Shown here: one piece after another, positions 34,657 to 45,300 of the stretch
Position numbering within the stretch: the stretch's first letter is position 1
How the letters are laid out: each line of letters begins with the position of its first letter
Source of the DNA: Bacteroidota bacterium
Lineage (GTDB): Bacteria > Bacteroidota > Ignavibacteria > Ignavibacteriales > Ignavibacteriaceae
Reading direction: 5' to 3'
Assembly: GCA_021824145.1 (NCBI GenBank)
Contig: JAKALM010000010.1
Location: forward strand, 52,940-104,012
Length of the DNA stretch: 51,073 bases
Notes under the pieces: generated by a model
Seen by the model: only the letters and a program-made list of their open reading frames with translations
What the model was told of the DNA's origin: nothing
Databases searched by the model: none
Program-made: the position numbers and the translations under genes

Positions 34657-36879
34657 TTATGAATGGACTATAACTCCGTTTGAACGGACTGATAAATTAC
34701 TTTTGTGTGCCGATAAATTTTTGAAGTTGTTATTTCCCTTTCCATTATTTTCAATTTTAAACATAGCAATCAACTCTTGAAGATTAAGCGTTAAATTATT
34801 TAAATCTTCTGCAGCGCGTGCAATTTGCTGAACTCCTGCTGTACTTTGTTGTGTAACGCTGCTAATAGCTTCAATATTTTTACTGATTTGTTCTGCAGTT
34901 GCACTTTGCTGTTCACTTGCAGCAGCAACTTGAGTTGACATATCTACTACCTCCTCTGCGCTGTGTATTATTGACTTTAACGACTGTCCAGCTTTATCTG
35001 CTAATTCCTTGCCTTTTTCAACTTCTGCTGTACCTTGCTTCATAGAAACTACAGCTTCTTCTGTATCCCTTTGAATCTGCTTAATCATCGATGCTATTTC
35101 TTTTGTTGCTTTTGTAGTACGCTCTGCAAGTTTTCTTACCTCATCTGCAACTACGGCAAAGCCTCTTCCCTGCTCACCAGCCCGCGCTGCTTCAATTGCT
35201 GCATTAAGTGCTAGCAGATTCGTTTGATCTGCAATGTCATCAATTACCTGAATTATCTCGCCAATCTGCTCACTATTTTTACCTAATTGATGAACTGTAT
35301 CTGCTGATTTTTTTACTACTTCTGAAATTCTGTTCATTCCTTCAATCGTTTCAGATACAACTTTTCCTCCTTCTTTTGCAATACTTCCAGAGTTCTTTGC
35401 TGCATCGGAAGCTGAAGCTGAATTTTTTGTTGTTTCATAAATAGTTTTTGTCATTTCTTCAACAGCACCGGCAACTTCTGTAGTTTGAGAACTTTGTTCT
35501 TGAGCTCCAGCAGCCATTTCTTCGGTGCTTGATGAAATTTGATTTGATGCACTTGCTGTTGCTTGTACTGCTTCGGTAACTTTCTCTATAATGTTTCGTA
35601 AATTATAAACAGACTGGTTAAATCCTTGGAAGAGTTTTCCAATTTCATCATAATCTTTTTCTGGAGTAACAGAAACTGTTAAGTCTCCATCGGCAAATTT
35701 ATCCATTGCCTGCAAAATATTTTGAGTAGACCTGGTTAAATAATTTTGAGCTTCCTTAATATCTTTAATATCAGTAATAGCTTCTAAAGCTCCAATTATT
35801 TTCCCTTCTTTATTTTTAACAGGAGCGCCTGTATATAAAATTGGAAGTTCAGCACCATTTGGATGAGCAATTGTTTCATCTGTAAAAGTTGAATCATTCT
35901 TCATTGCTTTATTCAATGCACAATTTTCTGTTTTACAATGGCCGGTTTTAAATTGATCGTAACACTTCTGTCCGATTAATTGTTTTTGCTCTTTGCCTAC
36001 AACCTTTGCGCCAAACTTATTCATATATTGAACATTAAATTCTTTATCGATAATCATAACCGGATTTGGCAAATTATCAAGATATTGAATTTGGAGTGCA
36101 ATTTTTTCAATCATATTTTGGAACGATTTTGTTAATTCGCCAATTTCATCATTACTATTATTAAGAATACTAATATTAGTTTCGCCAGCGGCAAATTTAT
36201 TAGTTGCGTTTAATAATTCTGTTACTGGTTTGCCTATTACTTTTGAGATAAAATAACCTAAACCAACTGCAATCAGCATTGCAGAAATCATTAAGATTAT
36301 CATAAAATTTACAGATGCATTTGCTGCATCAGTATTGTTATTGGATCTAGTTTTTGCTCTTCTATCCAATACCTCATCTAACTTAGATAATGCGTTCTGC
36401 GTATTAGTTCTTGCAGTTTCTAGTGTGCCATGCCAAAATGCTACTGCTTCATCTACCTGCTTATTTTTTGCAAACTGAATTAATTTCTTAAAATCTGCCT
36501 GAAAATTTTCATAAGAATCTTTTACATTATTCAAGGCTTGCTTTGACTCATCGGGAAGATTTATTTTTTCAAAATCAGAAAGCACATTAGTAATATCTTT
36601 TTCACGTTCTGAAATACTATTTACTGCATCTTCACTATCCGATGAAGTTTTTGCTATTACAAGCTCCAAGCCATTGTTTCTCATTCTCTGAAAATTAGTT
36701 GATAACTTACTGCTTAAAGCCAGCGGATATGTATTGGTTTCATAGAGAATTGTATCACTTGAATTAGCCGATTTAAGACTAGAGATGCCCTCGTAACCTA
36801 CTAATCCAGCAATTAAAGCTCCAAGTATAAAACTTAATAAAAGCTTCATACCTATTTTAAGATTATAGAACCAGTTCAT
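34657..36879 (-). CDS. Methyl-accepting chemotaxis protein with PAS
   Basis: Transmembrane chemoreceptor of 740 residues. TM1 about 12-30; periplasmic four-helix-bundle sensor about 31-190; TM2 about 192-214; HAMP 213-265; PAS about 268-375 ([20 protein letters not shown]); a second HAMP-like stretch ([20 protein letters not shown]); then the signalling hairpin to the C-terminus, whose tip contains [20 protein letters not shown]. The PAS carries a Cys set C-x8-C-x4-C ([18 protein letters not shown]), like the kinase at 8314. The signalling half is nearly identical to that of the neighbouring receptor 36975-39077. There is no NWETF-like C-terminal pentapeptide for CheR docking. It is last in an operon with CheW. 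Confidence 0.93.
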   Translation of the reverse strand: MNWFYNLKIGMKLLLSFILGALIAGLVGYEGISSLKSANSSDTILYETNTYPLALSSKLSTNFQRMRNNGLELVIAKTSSDSEDAVNSISEREKDITNVLSDFEKINLPDESKQALNNVKDSYENFQADFKKLIQFAKNKQVDEAVAFWHGTLETARTNTQNALSKLDEVLDRRAKTRSNNNTDAANASVNFMIILMISAMLIAVGLGYFISKVIGKPVTELLNATNKFAAGETNISILNNSNDEIGELTKSFQNMIEKIALQIQYLDNLPNPVMIIDKEFNVQYMNKFGAKVVGKEQKQLIGQKCYDQFKTGHCKTENCALNKAMKNDSTFTDETIAHPNGAELPILYTGAPVKNKEGKIIGALEAITDIKDIKEAQNYLTRSTQNILQAMDKFADGDLTVSVTPEKDYDEIGKLFQGFNQSVYNLRNIIEKVTEAVQATASASNQISSSTEEMAAGAQEQSSQTTEVAGAVEEMTKTIYETTKNSASASDAAKNSGSIAKEGGKVVSETIEGMNRISEVVKKSADTVHQLGKNSEQIGEIIQVIDDIADQTNLLALNAAIEAARAGEQGRGFAVVADEVRKLAERTTKATKEIASMIKQIQRDTEEAVVSMKQGTAEVEKGKELADKAGQSLKSIIHSAEEVVDMSTQVAAASEQQSATAEQISKNIEAISSVTQQSTAGVQQIARAAEDLNNLTLNLQELIAMFKIENNGKGNNNFKNLSAHKSNLSVRSNGVIVHS

Positions 36880-36940
36880 TTTATTACCTTATTTTTTATA
36901 TAAGAAATATTTCCAATTAAAATTGGAAAATTTATATTTT

Positions 36941-36966
36941 TACCGGCTGAATCTTTTCAGCCGGTA
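36941..36966. other. Perfect hairpin between the two chemoreceptor genes
   Basis: TACCGGCTGA (36941-36950) and TCAGCCGGTA (36957-36966) form a 10-bp stem with a 6-base loop, 8 bp after the stop of the upstream receptor. A second, weaker palindrome (TCCAATTAAAATTGGA, about 36911-36926) follows. With no T-run it may stop only part of transcription, or protect or cleave the transcript. Confidence 0.6.
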
Positions 36967-36974
36967 TATTACTA

Positions 36975-39077
36975 TCATTTATTTATTAAAGATCCATTAC
37001 TCCGAACGTATGTAGTACCTTTGGTTTTATTTGTAGTAGTAACTTTCATATCATAATTATCGGAAGAACTTATTTTAAATTTAGATATTAAGTTTTCCAA
37101 ATTACTTGTTAGTTGATTTAGATCTTCAGAAGCGCGTGCAATCTGCTGAACACCTGCTGCACTTTGCTGTGTAACGCTGCTTATTGCTTCTATATTTTTA
37201 CTGATTTGTTCTGCTGTCGCACTCTGCTGTTCACTGGCGGCTGCTACCTGGGTTGACATATCTACTACTTCTTCTGCACTTTTTATTATTTGTTTTAGCG
37301 ACTGACCTGCTTTATCTGCCAACTCCTTGCCTTTTTCTACCTCTACAGTTCCTTGCTTCATCGAAACTACTGCTTCTTCTGTATCTTTCTGAATCTGCTT
37401 TATCATTGATGCTATTTCTTTTGTTGCCTTTGTTGTTCGCTCTGCCAATTTCCTTACTTCATCTGCTACTACTGCAAAACCTCTTCCCTGCTCTCCAGCT
37501 CGCGCTGCTTCTATTGCAGCATTCAATGCCAGAAGATTTGTTTGATCTGCAATGTCATCTATTACTTGAATTATCTCTCCAATCTGTTCACTGTTTTTGC
37601 CTAATTGATGAACTGTGTCTGCCGACTTTTTAACCACTTCTGATATTCTGTTCATTCCTTGAATTGTTTCATCAACTACTTTTCCGCCATCTTTTGCAAT
37701 GCTTCCAGAATTCTTTGCTGCGTCTGATGCTGATGCTGAATTCTTTGTTGTTTCTATAATTGTTTTTGTCATTTCCTCTACTGCGCCGGCTACTTCCGTT
37801 GTTTGTGTGCTTTGTTCCTGAGCGCCTGCTGCCATCTCTTCTGAACTTGATGATATTTGTGTTGATGCGCTTGCTGTTGCCTGCACAGCTTCTGTAACTT
37901 CGATAAGTACAGAGCCTATATTATCGCCTAAATTATTAATGCTATCCTTAATAATTTTATGATCGCCTTTATAATTACCCTTTACCCGGGCTGTAAAATC
38001 TCCGTTTGCCATAACAGATAATACATCACTGCCTTCTTTTACTGGTTCAATAACGGCATCAAGTACATCATTAATACCTTTAACAAGAGACTTATAATAA
38101 CCTTCAAATTTAGACGCATTTGCTCTGTTGCTTAACTTACCTTCTTTTGAATCATCAATTAATTTTATTGTTTCTTCATTAAGAATATTTAATATTTTTC
38201 TAACTTCTTCATAAGCGTCAATCCCACCTTGGGCTTTTGTTAGCATTTGATCAAAAACTTTAGCCATTTCACCAATTTCATCTTTTAAATCCATGTTTAA
38301 GTGTTTTGTACCTTTTTCTACTTTTGCATTCAAATCACCTGAAGCCATTAAGCTTAAGCCATTACCAAGATTTGTCAAACAAACTTTTTCCAGATGTGCC
38401 ATTCTTTCTTTAACTGCATTTACTGGCTTAACAATACTTTTTGTAATAATGAAAGCAAAGCCCAAAATAATTAAAAAAGTTAAAGCGCTTATTATCAATA
38501 AAAGGTTTTTAGAATTTGAATTTGATTGATCAGCCAATGCACTTGCGTTATCAACTTTTTTATTCTGTAAATCAATTAATGAATTTATTCCGTCTAAATA
38601 CATTGACTCTGCATTATGATATTCTCCTTGTAAAATAGATAAAGCCGTTGCTTTATCTCCAGATTTAAGTGCATTTAAAGCATTTTGCAATTGTGCTTTA
38701 TAGTTCCCTCTTTCTTTTTCTACTTTTGCTAATGCAGATTTCCCTTCTACTGATATAATAGTTCTATTCAGAGAATCATAATTTGAAGCTGCGCTATCAA
38801 CCAACGTATTTAATTTAGAAATTAAAGTTTGGAGCTGTTGCTGGTTGTTAGTCAGGACCATATCCCTTAAACACTTAGCTTCTTCATTAACTACATTTAT
38901 AACATTATTCGCCCAAATAGTTTTTGGAAATACGTCATTATTTATATAATTAATATCTTCATCTAGCTTTGATGAATTTGATATTGAAAGCAACACAATA
39001 ACAATTAGAGCTGTCAAACTGATGCCAAATCCGATGGCAAGCCGAAGGCTTATTTTTAAGTTATTGAACCATTTCAT
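36975..39077 (-). CDS. Methyl-accepting chemotaxis protein
   Basis: Transmembrane chemoreceptor of 700 residues. TM1 about 12-31; a periplasmic four-helix-bundle sensor about 35-185 ([20 protein letters not shown] at its start); TM2 about 193-212 ([20 protein letters not shown]); HAMP about 213-290, followed by a second HAMP-like segment with [20 protein letters not shown]; and a signalling hairpin with the conserved [20 protein letters not shown] tip. No PAS, unlike its neighbour. From about residue 395 on the two receptors agree almost residue for residue, while codon third positions differ, so the similarity is old but kept or exchanged. It is preceded 42 bp upstream by cheW. Confidence 0.93.
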   Translation of the reverse strand: MKWFNNLKISLRLAIGFGISLTALIVIVLLSISNSSKLDEDINYINNDVFPKTIWANNVINVVNEEAKCLRDMVLTNNQQQLQTLISKLNTLVDSAASNYDSLNRTIISVEGKSALAKVEKERGNYKAQLQNALNALKSGDKATALSILQGEYHNAESMYLDGINSLIDLQNKKVDNASALADQSNSNSKNLLLIISALTFLIILGFAFIITKSIVKPVNAVKERMAHLEKVCLTNLGNGLSLMASGDLNAKVEKGTKHLNMDLKDEIGEMAKVFDQMLTKAQGGIDAYEEVRKILNILNEETIKLIDDSKEGKLSNRANASKFEGYYKSLVKGINDVLDAVIEPVKEGSDVLSVMANGDFTARVKGNYKGDHKIIKDSINNLGDNIGSVLIEVTEAVQATASASTQISSSSEEMAAGAQEQSTQTTEVAGAVEEMTKTIIETTKNSASASDAAKNSGSIAKDGGKVVDETIQGMNRISEVVKKSADTVHQLGKNSEQIGEIIQVIDDIADQTNLLALNAAIEAARAGEQGRGFAVVADEVRKLAERTTKATKEIASMIKQIQKDTEEAVVSMKQGTVEVEKGKELADKAGQSLKQIIKSAEEVVDMSTQVAAASEQQSATAEQISKNIEAISSVTQQSAAGVQQIARASEDLNQLTSNLENLISKFKISSSDNYDMKVTTTNKTKGTTYVRSNGSLINK

Positions 39078-39119
39078 TAGATTACTCCTTTTTATAAATA
39101 ATAATTGAATATTATATTT

Positions 39120-39608
39120 TTAATTGACCATTTCTTCTATTAATTCTTTTTCCTCTTCGACAAGTAATTTGTTTAAGTCCAAAAGTATTAACAATCTATC
39201 TTCTAACTTTCCTATAGCTGTTATATACTTTGAATTTATTCCAGCTACTATTTCAGGCGGGGCTTCGGTTATGTTCTTCGGTATCCTCAAGACTTCACTT
39301 ACTGCATCAACTAAAAATCCAACTGTTTTTCCTTCAACATCAACGACAACAATTCTTGTATCTTTATCATAATCTCTTTTAGGCAATCCTAATTTTACTC
39401 TTAAGTCAATTACAGGCAGCACTCTACCTCGAAGATTAATAATACCTTCAACAAACTCAGGAGAGTTAGGAACCTTTGTAATTGTAATCATGCGATTTAT
39501 TTCTTGGACATTGAGAATATCAACTCCAAATTCTTCGCTTCCAATTTTAAAGCTGACTAATTGTAAAAGCTCAACAGAATCTTTAACAATATCATTACTA
39601 TTATTCAT
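39120..39608 (-). CDS. cheW: Chemotaxis coupling protein CheW
   Basis: Single CheW domain of 162 residues, which links chemoreceptors to the CheA kinase. It shows the usual LQLVSFKIGSEEFGVDILNVQEI start, ITKVPNSPEFVEGIINLRGR (receptor/CheA contact face), VLPVIDLRVKLGLP, RIVVVDVEGKTVGFLVDAVSEVLRIP and the closing ITAIGKLEDRLLILLDLNKLL. The operon holds two receptors downstream and a receiver-kinase upstream, but no cheA, cheR, cheB, cheD or cheY was found anywhere in the window. Gaps to neighbours are 12 bp (upstream) and 42 bp (downstream). Confidence 0.95.
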   Translation of the reverse strand: MNNSNDIVKDSVELLQLVSFKIGSEEFGVDILNVQEINRMITITKVPNSPEFVEGIINLRGRVLPVIDLRVKLGLPKRDYDKDTRIVVVDVEGKTVGFLVDAVSEVLRIPKNITEAPPEIVAGINSKYITAIGKLEDRLLILLDLNKLLVEEEKELIEEMVN

Positions 39609-39620
39609 TATTTACTCCTA

Positions 39621-40745
39621 TTAATTTTTAAAGTTGTTTGCGCCAAAAAATATTTGGTCTTTACTTAAAACAAGGGGAATACCGATTTCAACTGTGCTGC
39701 TAGAATTATAAATGCTTTCAATTGTTATATATCCGTTTGATAGGTCAACAATTTTTTTAACTATTGCCAAACCCATTCCTAAACCCTCTTCTGTATTATC
39801 TTCTTTTCCAAATTGGTTAAAAGTATTGATTTTATTTAAATCAAAATTTATCGTACCAATTCCATTGTCAATTATCTTTGTTACATAATTATCTTCATTG
39901 GATTTTCCTATTACTAAAATCTGACTTCCTTTTTTTGAATACTTCAGCGAATTTTCAATTAATTCATCCAGAACTGTATCGAAATGCCATTCAGCAATTT
40001 TAATTTTACGTTTTTCAAACTGAATATTTAAATCCGCTTTTCTTCCAAACTCTTCTGCCTTTTGCAATAACTTTCCGTAAACTAAATCCGGATCAACTTC
40101 ATATTCATTGCTGGTTTTATTAACGCCAATATTATTATTTTGATTTTCGCGGAGTAATTCTGAGTAAGTTAAAAATTTCTCAATCCTTCTGTACAACCGT
40201 TTGCCAGAACGATTAATTCTTAAAGCCATTTCATTTATTTCTTCTTTGGAAAGATTATCAATATCATCCTGCATAATACCGGACAGCCCTAGAATACTTA
40301 CTAGCGGGGTTCTTAATTCGTGGGGCACTCTTTTAATTAAAATATTTTTAAACTCTTTTACTTCTGAAAGGTATCTTTCATTTTTTCTTAGTCTTGAATT
40401 AATTGCGTTTAGAACATCAGTAATTTTAAAAGGTTTAAGAATATAGTCGTCAGCCCCTAATACCATGCCTTGCCTTACATCAGTATTTTCAGTTTTTGCT
40501 GTAAGAAAAATGAAAGGAATTATTGAAGTCTTAGAATTCTCCTGAAGTTTCTTTAATAATTCAAGTCCATCCATCTTAGGCATTCTTATATCGCTTAGAA
40601 TTAGATCTGGCTCATAATGAATTGCAATTTCATAACCTTCTTTTCCATCTTCGGCGCTTAGGATATCAAATCCTTCAGCTTCTAATAAGTCTTCAAGATT
40701 TCTTCTAACATCTAATTCATCTTCTACTACTAATATTTTTTTCAT
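39621..40745 (-). CDS. Response regulator-histidine kinase fusion (REC-HisKA-HATPase)
   Basis: A 374-residue cytoplasmic protein with a receiver first and a kinase after it. The receiver (1-120) has acceptor D52 (SDIRMP), T82 (LTAK) and K104 (LKPF). The kinase has H142 in RVPHELRTPLVS and an ATPase domain with DELIENSLKYSKK (N box), DNGIGTI (G1) and EGLGMGLAIVKKI (G2). There is no CheA-type Hpt, P3 or P5 domain, so it cannot contact CheW in the standard way. It sits between a STAS-like gene (23 bp upstream) and cheW (12 bp downstream). It may take phosphoryl groups from another kinase and relay them, or take over an output step of the receptor array; both are inference. Confidence 0.93.
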   Translation of the reverse strand: MKKILVVEDELDVRRNLEDLLEAEGFDILSAEDGKEGYEIAIHYEPDLILSDIRMPKMDGLELLKKLQENSKTSIIPFIFLTAKTENTDVRQGMVLGADDYILKPFKITDVLNAINSRLRKNERYLSEVKEFKNILIKRVPHELRTPLVSILGLSGIMQDDIDNLSKEEINEMALRINRSGKRLYRRIEKFLTYSELLRENQNNNIGVNKTSNEYEVDPDLVYGKLLQKAEEFGRKADLNIQFEKRKIKIAEWHFDTVLDELIENSLKYSKKGSQILVIGKSNEDNYVTKIIDNGIGTINFDLNKINTFNQFGKEDNTEEGLGMGLAIVKKIVDLSNGYITIESIYNSSSTVEIGIPLVLSKDQIFFGANNFKN

Positions 40746-40768
40746 TATCTACACCTAATTAAATTTTC

Positions 40769-41149
40769 TTACTTATTTTTCGTATCCATTTCATCTAGAA
40801 TTATATTTGCAGCGTCTACAGTTTCCGCTTCCATTGCGACATAACCAACTGAACGTGAACTGCGCTGCCATTGATTTGCAGTGACATAATTATTTTTACT
40901 TACAATACGAACAGCATTACCAAGTCCTAATTCTTTTACTTGCTTTTGGGTTTCGACAAGCATTTGTCTTACCTCTTCCGTAGCGGGCTGACAATTTAGT
41001 ATTTCAGATACAACACTAAATCCTGGTTTAAGCTTTTTTAATTTTGATAACAAATCATCGGACCATGCTTTTAGTTCTGCAGCATCCACTTTTCCTTCGA
41101 GCATAAGATGCATTCGGTTTTTAGCAAAATTTAGTTGGTTCTTGTACAT
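40769..41149 (-). CDS. STAS/SpoIIAA-like domain protein
   Basis: A 126-residue protein with no signal peptide or membrane segment. The beta-alpha order and the phrases KNQLNFAKNRMHLMLEGKVD, LKKLKPGFSVVSEILNCQPA and the helix VRQMLVETQKQVKELGLGNAVRIVSKN, with AMEAETVDAANIILDEMD at the end, match small STAS/SEC14-like proteins in which PGF-x-V-x-[ST]-[DE] is a hallmark. No known acceptor Ser in a DSSG motif can be placed, so it may bind rather than be phosphorylated. It is first in the receptor operon, 23 bp before the receiver-kinase. Confidence 0.65.
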   Translation of the reverse strand: MYKNQLNFAKNRMHLMLEGKVDAAELKAWSDDLLSKLKKLKPGFSVVSEILNCQPATEEVRQMLVETQKQVKELGLGNAVRIVSKNNYVTANQWQRSSRSVGYVAMEAETVDAANIILDEMDTKNK

Positions 41150-41466
41150 CTATTTTTTACCTATAATTTTGTTAGAATTAAATGTGAATAATTATCAAAT
41201 AACGTTTTATTTTAATCCCAATGTATATTCGGAGATTTTAATTAGATTTTATAGATTAATGTTGTAAGCGGGAATTTTGAGGAGTAAGCGGGATAAATGT
41301 GGAGTTAATTCGCACACAAATTAGTATTTACTTGAGTCCCTTTCGCCGAATAAATTCTTTGGAGCGTTGGAATTCTGGAATAATGGAGTAAGTCTGTCAA
41401 TTCCATTTTTCCAAAGACTGTATAACGTAACTACTAATGGCAATAATAAACTCTTCATAATTTTAA
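41150..41466. other. Spacer upstream of the chemoreceptor operon
   Basis: It likely holds the operon promoter and the end of the LytTR transcript. Two GTAAGCGGGA direct repeats (about 41267 and 41286) 19 bases apart could be regulatory or chance. The GAATTCTGGAATAATGGAG stretch is low-complexity. No gene seen. Confidence 0.4.
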
Positions 41467-42234
41467 TTATTCGATTTTGTTTTTGCGAATAATTGAAGAA
41501 AATCTTTTGCTAGAAATAAATGGTTCAGAAATATCTTTAAGATAAATTTGAAAAGTAGAGTGAAACCACTTTTCAATGCCAACAATATATTCTGAGTTTA
41601 TAATTGTTGACCGATGAATTCTAAGAAAATTTTTATCAGGCAAAACACTTTCCCATTCAGAAATTGATTTTCTAATTAAATAATCTTTTTTATCCTTCAT
41701 ATATAAAAGAGTATATTGGTTGTCGGAATTTATATATACAATATCCTTTATCGCTATAATTTGAGGCTTATTTTTGTATTGGATAAAAATTTTATCATCA
41801 TAATCATACTTGGTTTTATTAATATTTTCGTCGTTGATTACAGCTTCAGATTTTAATAATTCAATTCTTTTCAATCTAGTTTTAATTGCCTGTAATAAAT
41901 CATCTATTCTAAATGGCTTTAGAATATAATCATCAGCACCAAGCTGCATACCTTTCCTAATATCTTCCTTTTCCACCTTAGCCGTAAGGAAAATAAAAGG
42001 AATTGCCTGAGTTAATTTGTTGCAAGATAATTCATCAATAACACCGTAACCATCAATACCAGGCATAGCGATATCGCAAAGAATCAAATCGGGTTTTTCA
42101 TCTTGTGCTTTTTTAAGACCGGTAATTCCATCGCTGGCAGTAATAACGATATAACCCTCTTCCACTAAAATTGTATTTAAATTGAGCCGAACGTCAGCCT
42201 CATCTTCAATTACAAGAATTTTTATTTTGTCCAA
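41467..42234 (-). CDS. LytTR-family response regulator
   Basis: Response regulator of 255 residues. The receiver (1-125) has acceptor D54 (CDIAMPG), the LTAK Thr and KPF Lys (ADDYILKPF). The C-terminal LytTR DNA-binding domain (about 155-250) shows KPQIIAIKDIVYINSDNQYT, YLIRKSISEWESVLPDKNFL, RIHRSTIINSEYIVGIEKW and the final ISSKRFSSIIRKN. LytTR proteins bind direct repeats in promoters as dimers. Its likely kinase is the 1514-residue protein encoded 103 bp upstream on the same strand. Its receiver resembles that of the receiver-kinase at 39621 in sequence around LTAKxExxDxRxGMxLGADD. Confidence 0.93.
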   Translation of the reverse strand: MDKIKILVIEDEADVRLNLNTILVEEGYIVITASDGITGLKKAQDEKPDLILCDIAMPGIDGYGVIDELSCNKLTQAIPFIFLTAKVEKEDIRKGMQLGADDYILKPFRIDDLLQAIKTRLKRIELLKSEAVINDENINKTKYDYDDKIFIQYKNKPQIIAIKDIVYINSDNQYTLLYMKDKKDYLIRKSISEWESVLPDKNFLRIHRSTIINSEYIVGIEKWFHSTFQIYLKDISEPFISSKRFSSIIRKNKIE

Positions 42235-42337
42235 ATGTCCCTCAAATATGTTAATGTCACTCTTAGTTCAACTGATGTACCTTCTCACCGTGTAATGGGA
42301 AGTCGAGTTGTTATTTGCAAAAGATTAAAAATTATTT

Positions 42338-45300
42338 TTACAATTTAAGTTTTACAGTGAATACTGATCCTTTACCTAACTTTGAGCTAACACTTATTTC
42401 GCCGTTATGAAGTTCTACAGATTGTTTGACGATAGATAAACCCAGCCCAGTGCCTGATATCTCGCTTGAGTTTGAGCATCTGAAAAAAGGTTCGAATAAA
42501 TGCTGTTTATCGTTTTCAGGAATTCCGATGCCTTCGTCACTCACTTCAAAAATCAAATAATTTCCTTCTATAAATATATCAAATTTAATTTTACCATTTG
42601 GTTTGGAATATTTAAAAGCATTTGACAACAGATTAGTTAAAATGAACTTCAATAATTTACTGTCAACTTTAAAATCTTTATCCTTGGGCTTATATTTGAA
42701 TAATAAATCGCATCCATCCTTATATGCCGATTTAATATCGCTTATTATTTCATTACAAAAATCATAAAGGTTTAACAACTCCGGTTCAAATTTAATTTTT
42801 CCGCTGTCTACACGACTTATAGTTAGTACCTCATCCAGCAATTTTGTAACATAATCAACTGAGACTTTTATCCTTTCTATATGCTCATTAACTTTTTCCC
42901 GTCCCCATTTTTCACCATACCTCTGAATTAATTCCGCTGAAGACAAAACTGAAGTAAGTGGAGTTCTAAATTCATGCGATGTGGTTGAAATAAATCTTGT
43001 TTTAAGCTCATTAAGATCTTTTTCTTTTTCAAGCGACTCCCTTAACATCATTTCAAGCTCTTTTTGCCTTTGAAGCTGTTCAGTCAAATTCAAATTTACT
43101 TTATCTAGTTCTTTAGTTCTTACATCAACCAGCCGTTCCAGATGATTTCTATATTCTTTAAGCTCATTTTCGGCTTTTACTTTTTCAGTAATATCCTCTT
43201 TAACGGCAATATAATTTGTTACTATTCCAATTTCATTTTTAATCGGAGTAATTATAGCGGATTCCCAATACAACTCTCCGTTTTTCTTTTTATTATGAAA
43301 TAGACCTGCCCAAGTCTTTCCGGATGTTAGAATATCCCACATCTCTTTATATTTTTCCGGAGTTGTTTCACCAGATTTTAATACTCTGGGATTTTGATTT
43401 AATGCTTCCTCTTTCGTGTAGCCAGTTACCTCAGAAAAATAAGGATTTACATATTCAATATTTGCTTCGGCATTTGTAATTACGATTGATAATCTGCTTT
43501 GTTCTACTGCGGTAGAAAGCTTATTCAAATTTTCTATAAGTTTAGCTCTTTCTGTAATATCTCTGGCAGCAGCATATAAACTTTTTGCGTCCGGTGAAGG
43601 GCTTGCTACCCAATCCAGTAATTTATATTCTCCATTTTTAGTGCGGTATCTATTAGTAAAACTAATGGTTGGTTTTCCAGATAATTGTTTTTCAACTTCT
43701 TTAAAAGTCAGTTCTTTATCATCTGGATGAATAAAATTAGCAAATGGTTTATTTAACATTTCTTCTTTTTTATAACCAAGTGAAATTTCCCAGGCGCTGT
43801 TTATTTCTTTAAATCTACCGTCTACAGCAATGCATACCATATCCGGCACAAGGTCAAAAAATCTTTTCAACTGTTCTTCAGCTAATCTTCTGTCGGTTAT
43901 ATCATGTATTATGGAATGCAGATACGTCTTACCGGAAATTTTAACAGTACTGGAATACACTTCAATATCTCTAACCGAACCATCTTTTAGTAACGATTTA
44001 AGCTGGCTGTAATTCTGCTTCCTTTCCTTAAAAAGCTGTAGATTTTTATCTATGATTCCAGTTAATGAATTTGTAAGATCATGAATTCTCATGGTTTTTA
44101 ATTCAGGAATTGTCCAGCCGTAATATTTTTCTGCTGCATTATTTGCATCAATGATGTTTCCAGTCTCCGGCTCCACAATCATCTTAACTGCGCTATGTTC
44201 CTGGAAAATGCTGCGGAATTTTTTCTCGCTCTCCTGAAGTTCTAACAGAGCTTCTTTTCTCTCAGTTATATCAATCATTATAGTAAGAAAATATTTAATG
44301 CCTCCGCTTTCGATAATATCGCCAAAAAATAGTCCGCTGATTATCTTCCCGCTTTTAGTTCTTACATCAAGCTCCACGTTACTTATTTTGCCCGATATTT
44401 CTAATTCTTTTGCTATCTGTCTTTGTTTATTCTGCTCGACAAATAAGAATAAGTCACTTGATTTTTTGCCTATAACTTCTTCACGCGTATAACCAAGCTC
44501 AGTTAAAAATGCTGAATTAACCTCCGTTATAATTCCATTAGGAATTGTACTTAATACCATTAAAGAAGGATTAGCTTCAAAAAGCTTATTAAATTTACTT
44601 TCGCTTTCCCTCAATGCTTGTTCAGCTTCCTTCATTTCTGTAATATCGGAAATCATTGCAATGTTTGCAGTAAACTTATTTTGCTCATCAAATAATGCTG
44701 AAGCTGAAACCAATCCGAAAAATATTTTTCCATCTTTCCGTAAAAATCTTCTTTCGAAAACACCACTTTTCCCTTTTTCTCTTTCCTTAATTTGAATTTT
44801 ATAATTATCAATATCTTCTTTAAAGATTAATTTCTCTAAAGTCATTCCAATTAATTCCGATTGACTGTATCCAAACATTTCTGAGATTTTATTGTTTGCG
44901 AGTATAATTTTGGTATTAGGATCCGCAATCATTATCCCTTCATTTGATGTTTCGACAATTTTACGGAATCTTTCTTCGCTAATTTTTAATGCCGATTCTG
45001 TATTTTTCCTTTCGTCAATTTCAAGTGACAAGTCTTCAATTATATTTAATGTAGCTTCCCTTGCTCTTATTAAATCCAAATTCAGCTGCTCAAGCTCTTT
45101 GCTTTTAGCCTTTGCTTCTTCTTCTTTTTCTTTTAAACTTTTCTGGTATAGCTTTGAATCGGTAACATCAATAAAAGATATTAAAACTTTATTAAATGAA
45201 TTATAACTATCAGGCAATATTGTTGCCTTAATCTGCATTAAAGCTTTTTGTCCGTTTATTTTAATTATCGGCAGTTCTCCTTCAAACTCTGTACTGCCGT

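Noticed and set aside
35208-37633. Leu-rich + strand ORFs antisense to the chemoreceptors
   Set aside because: The Leu/Ser/Phe runs are complements of the Glu/Ala-rich coiled-coil codons of the receptors.
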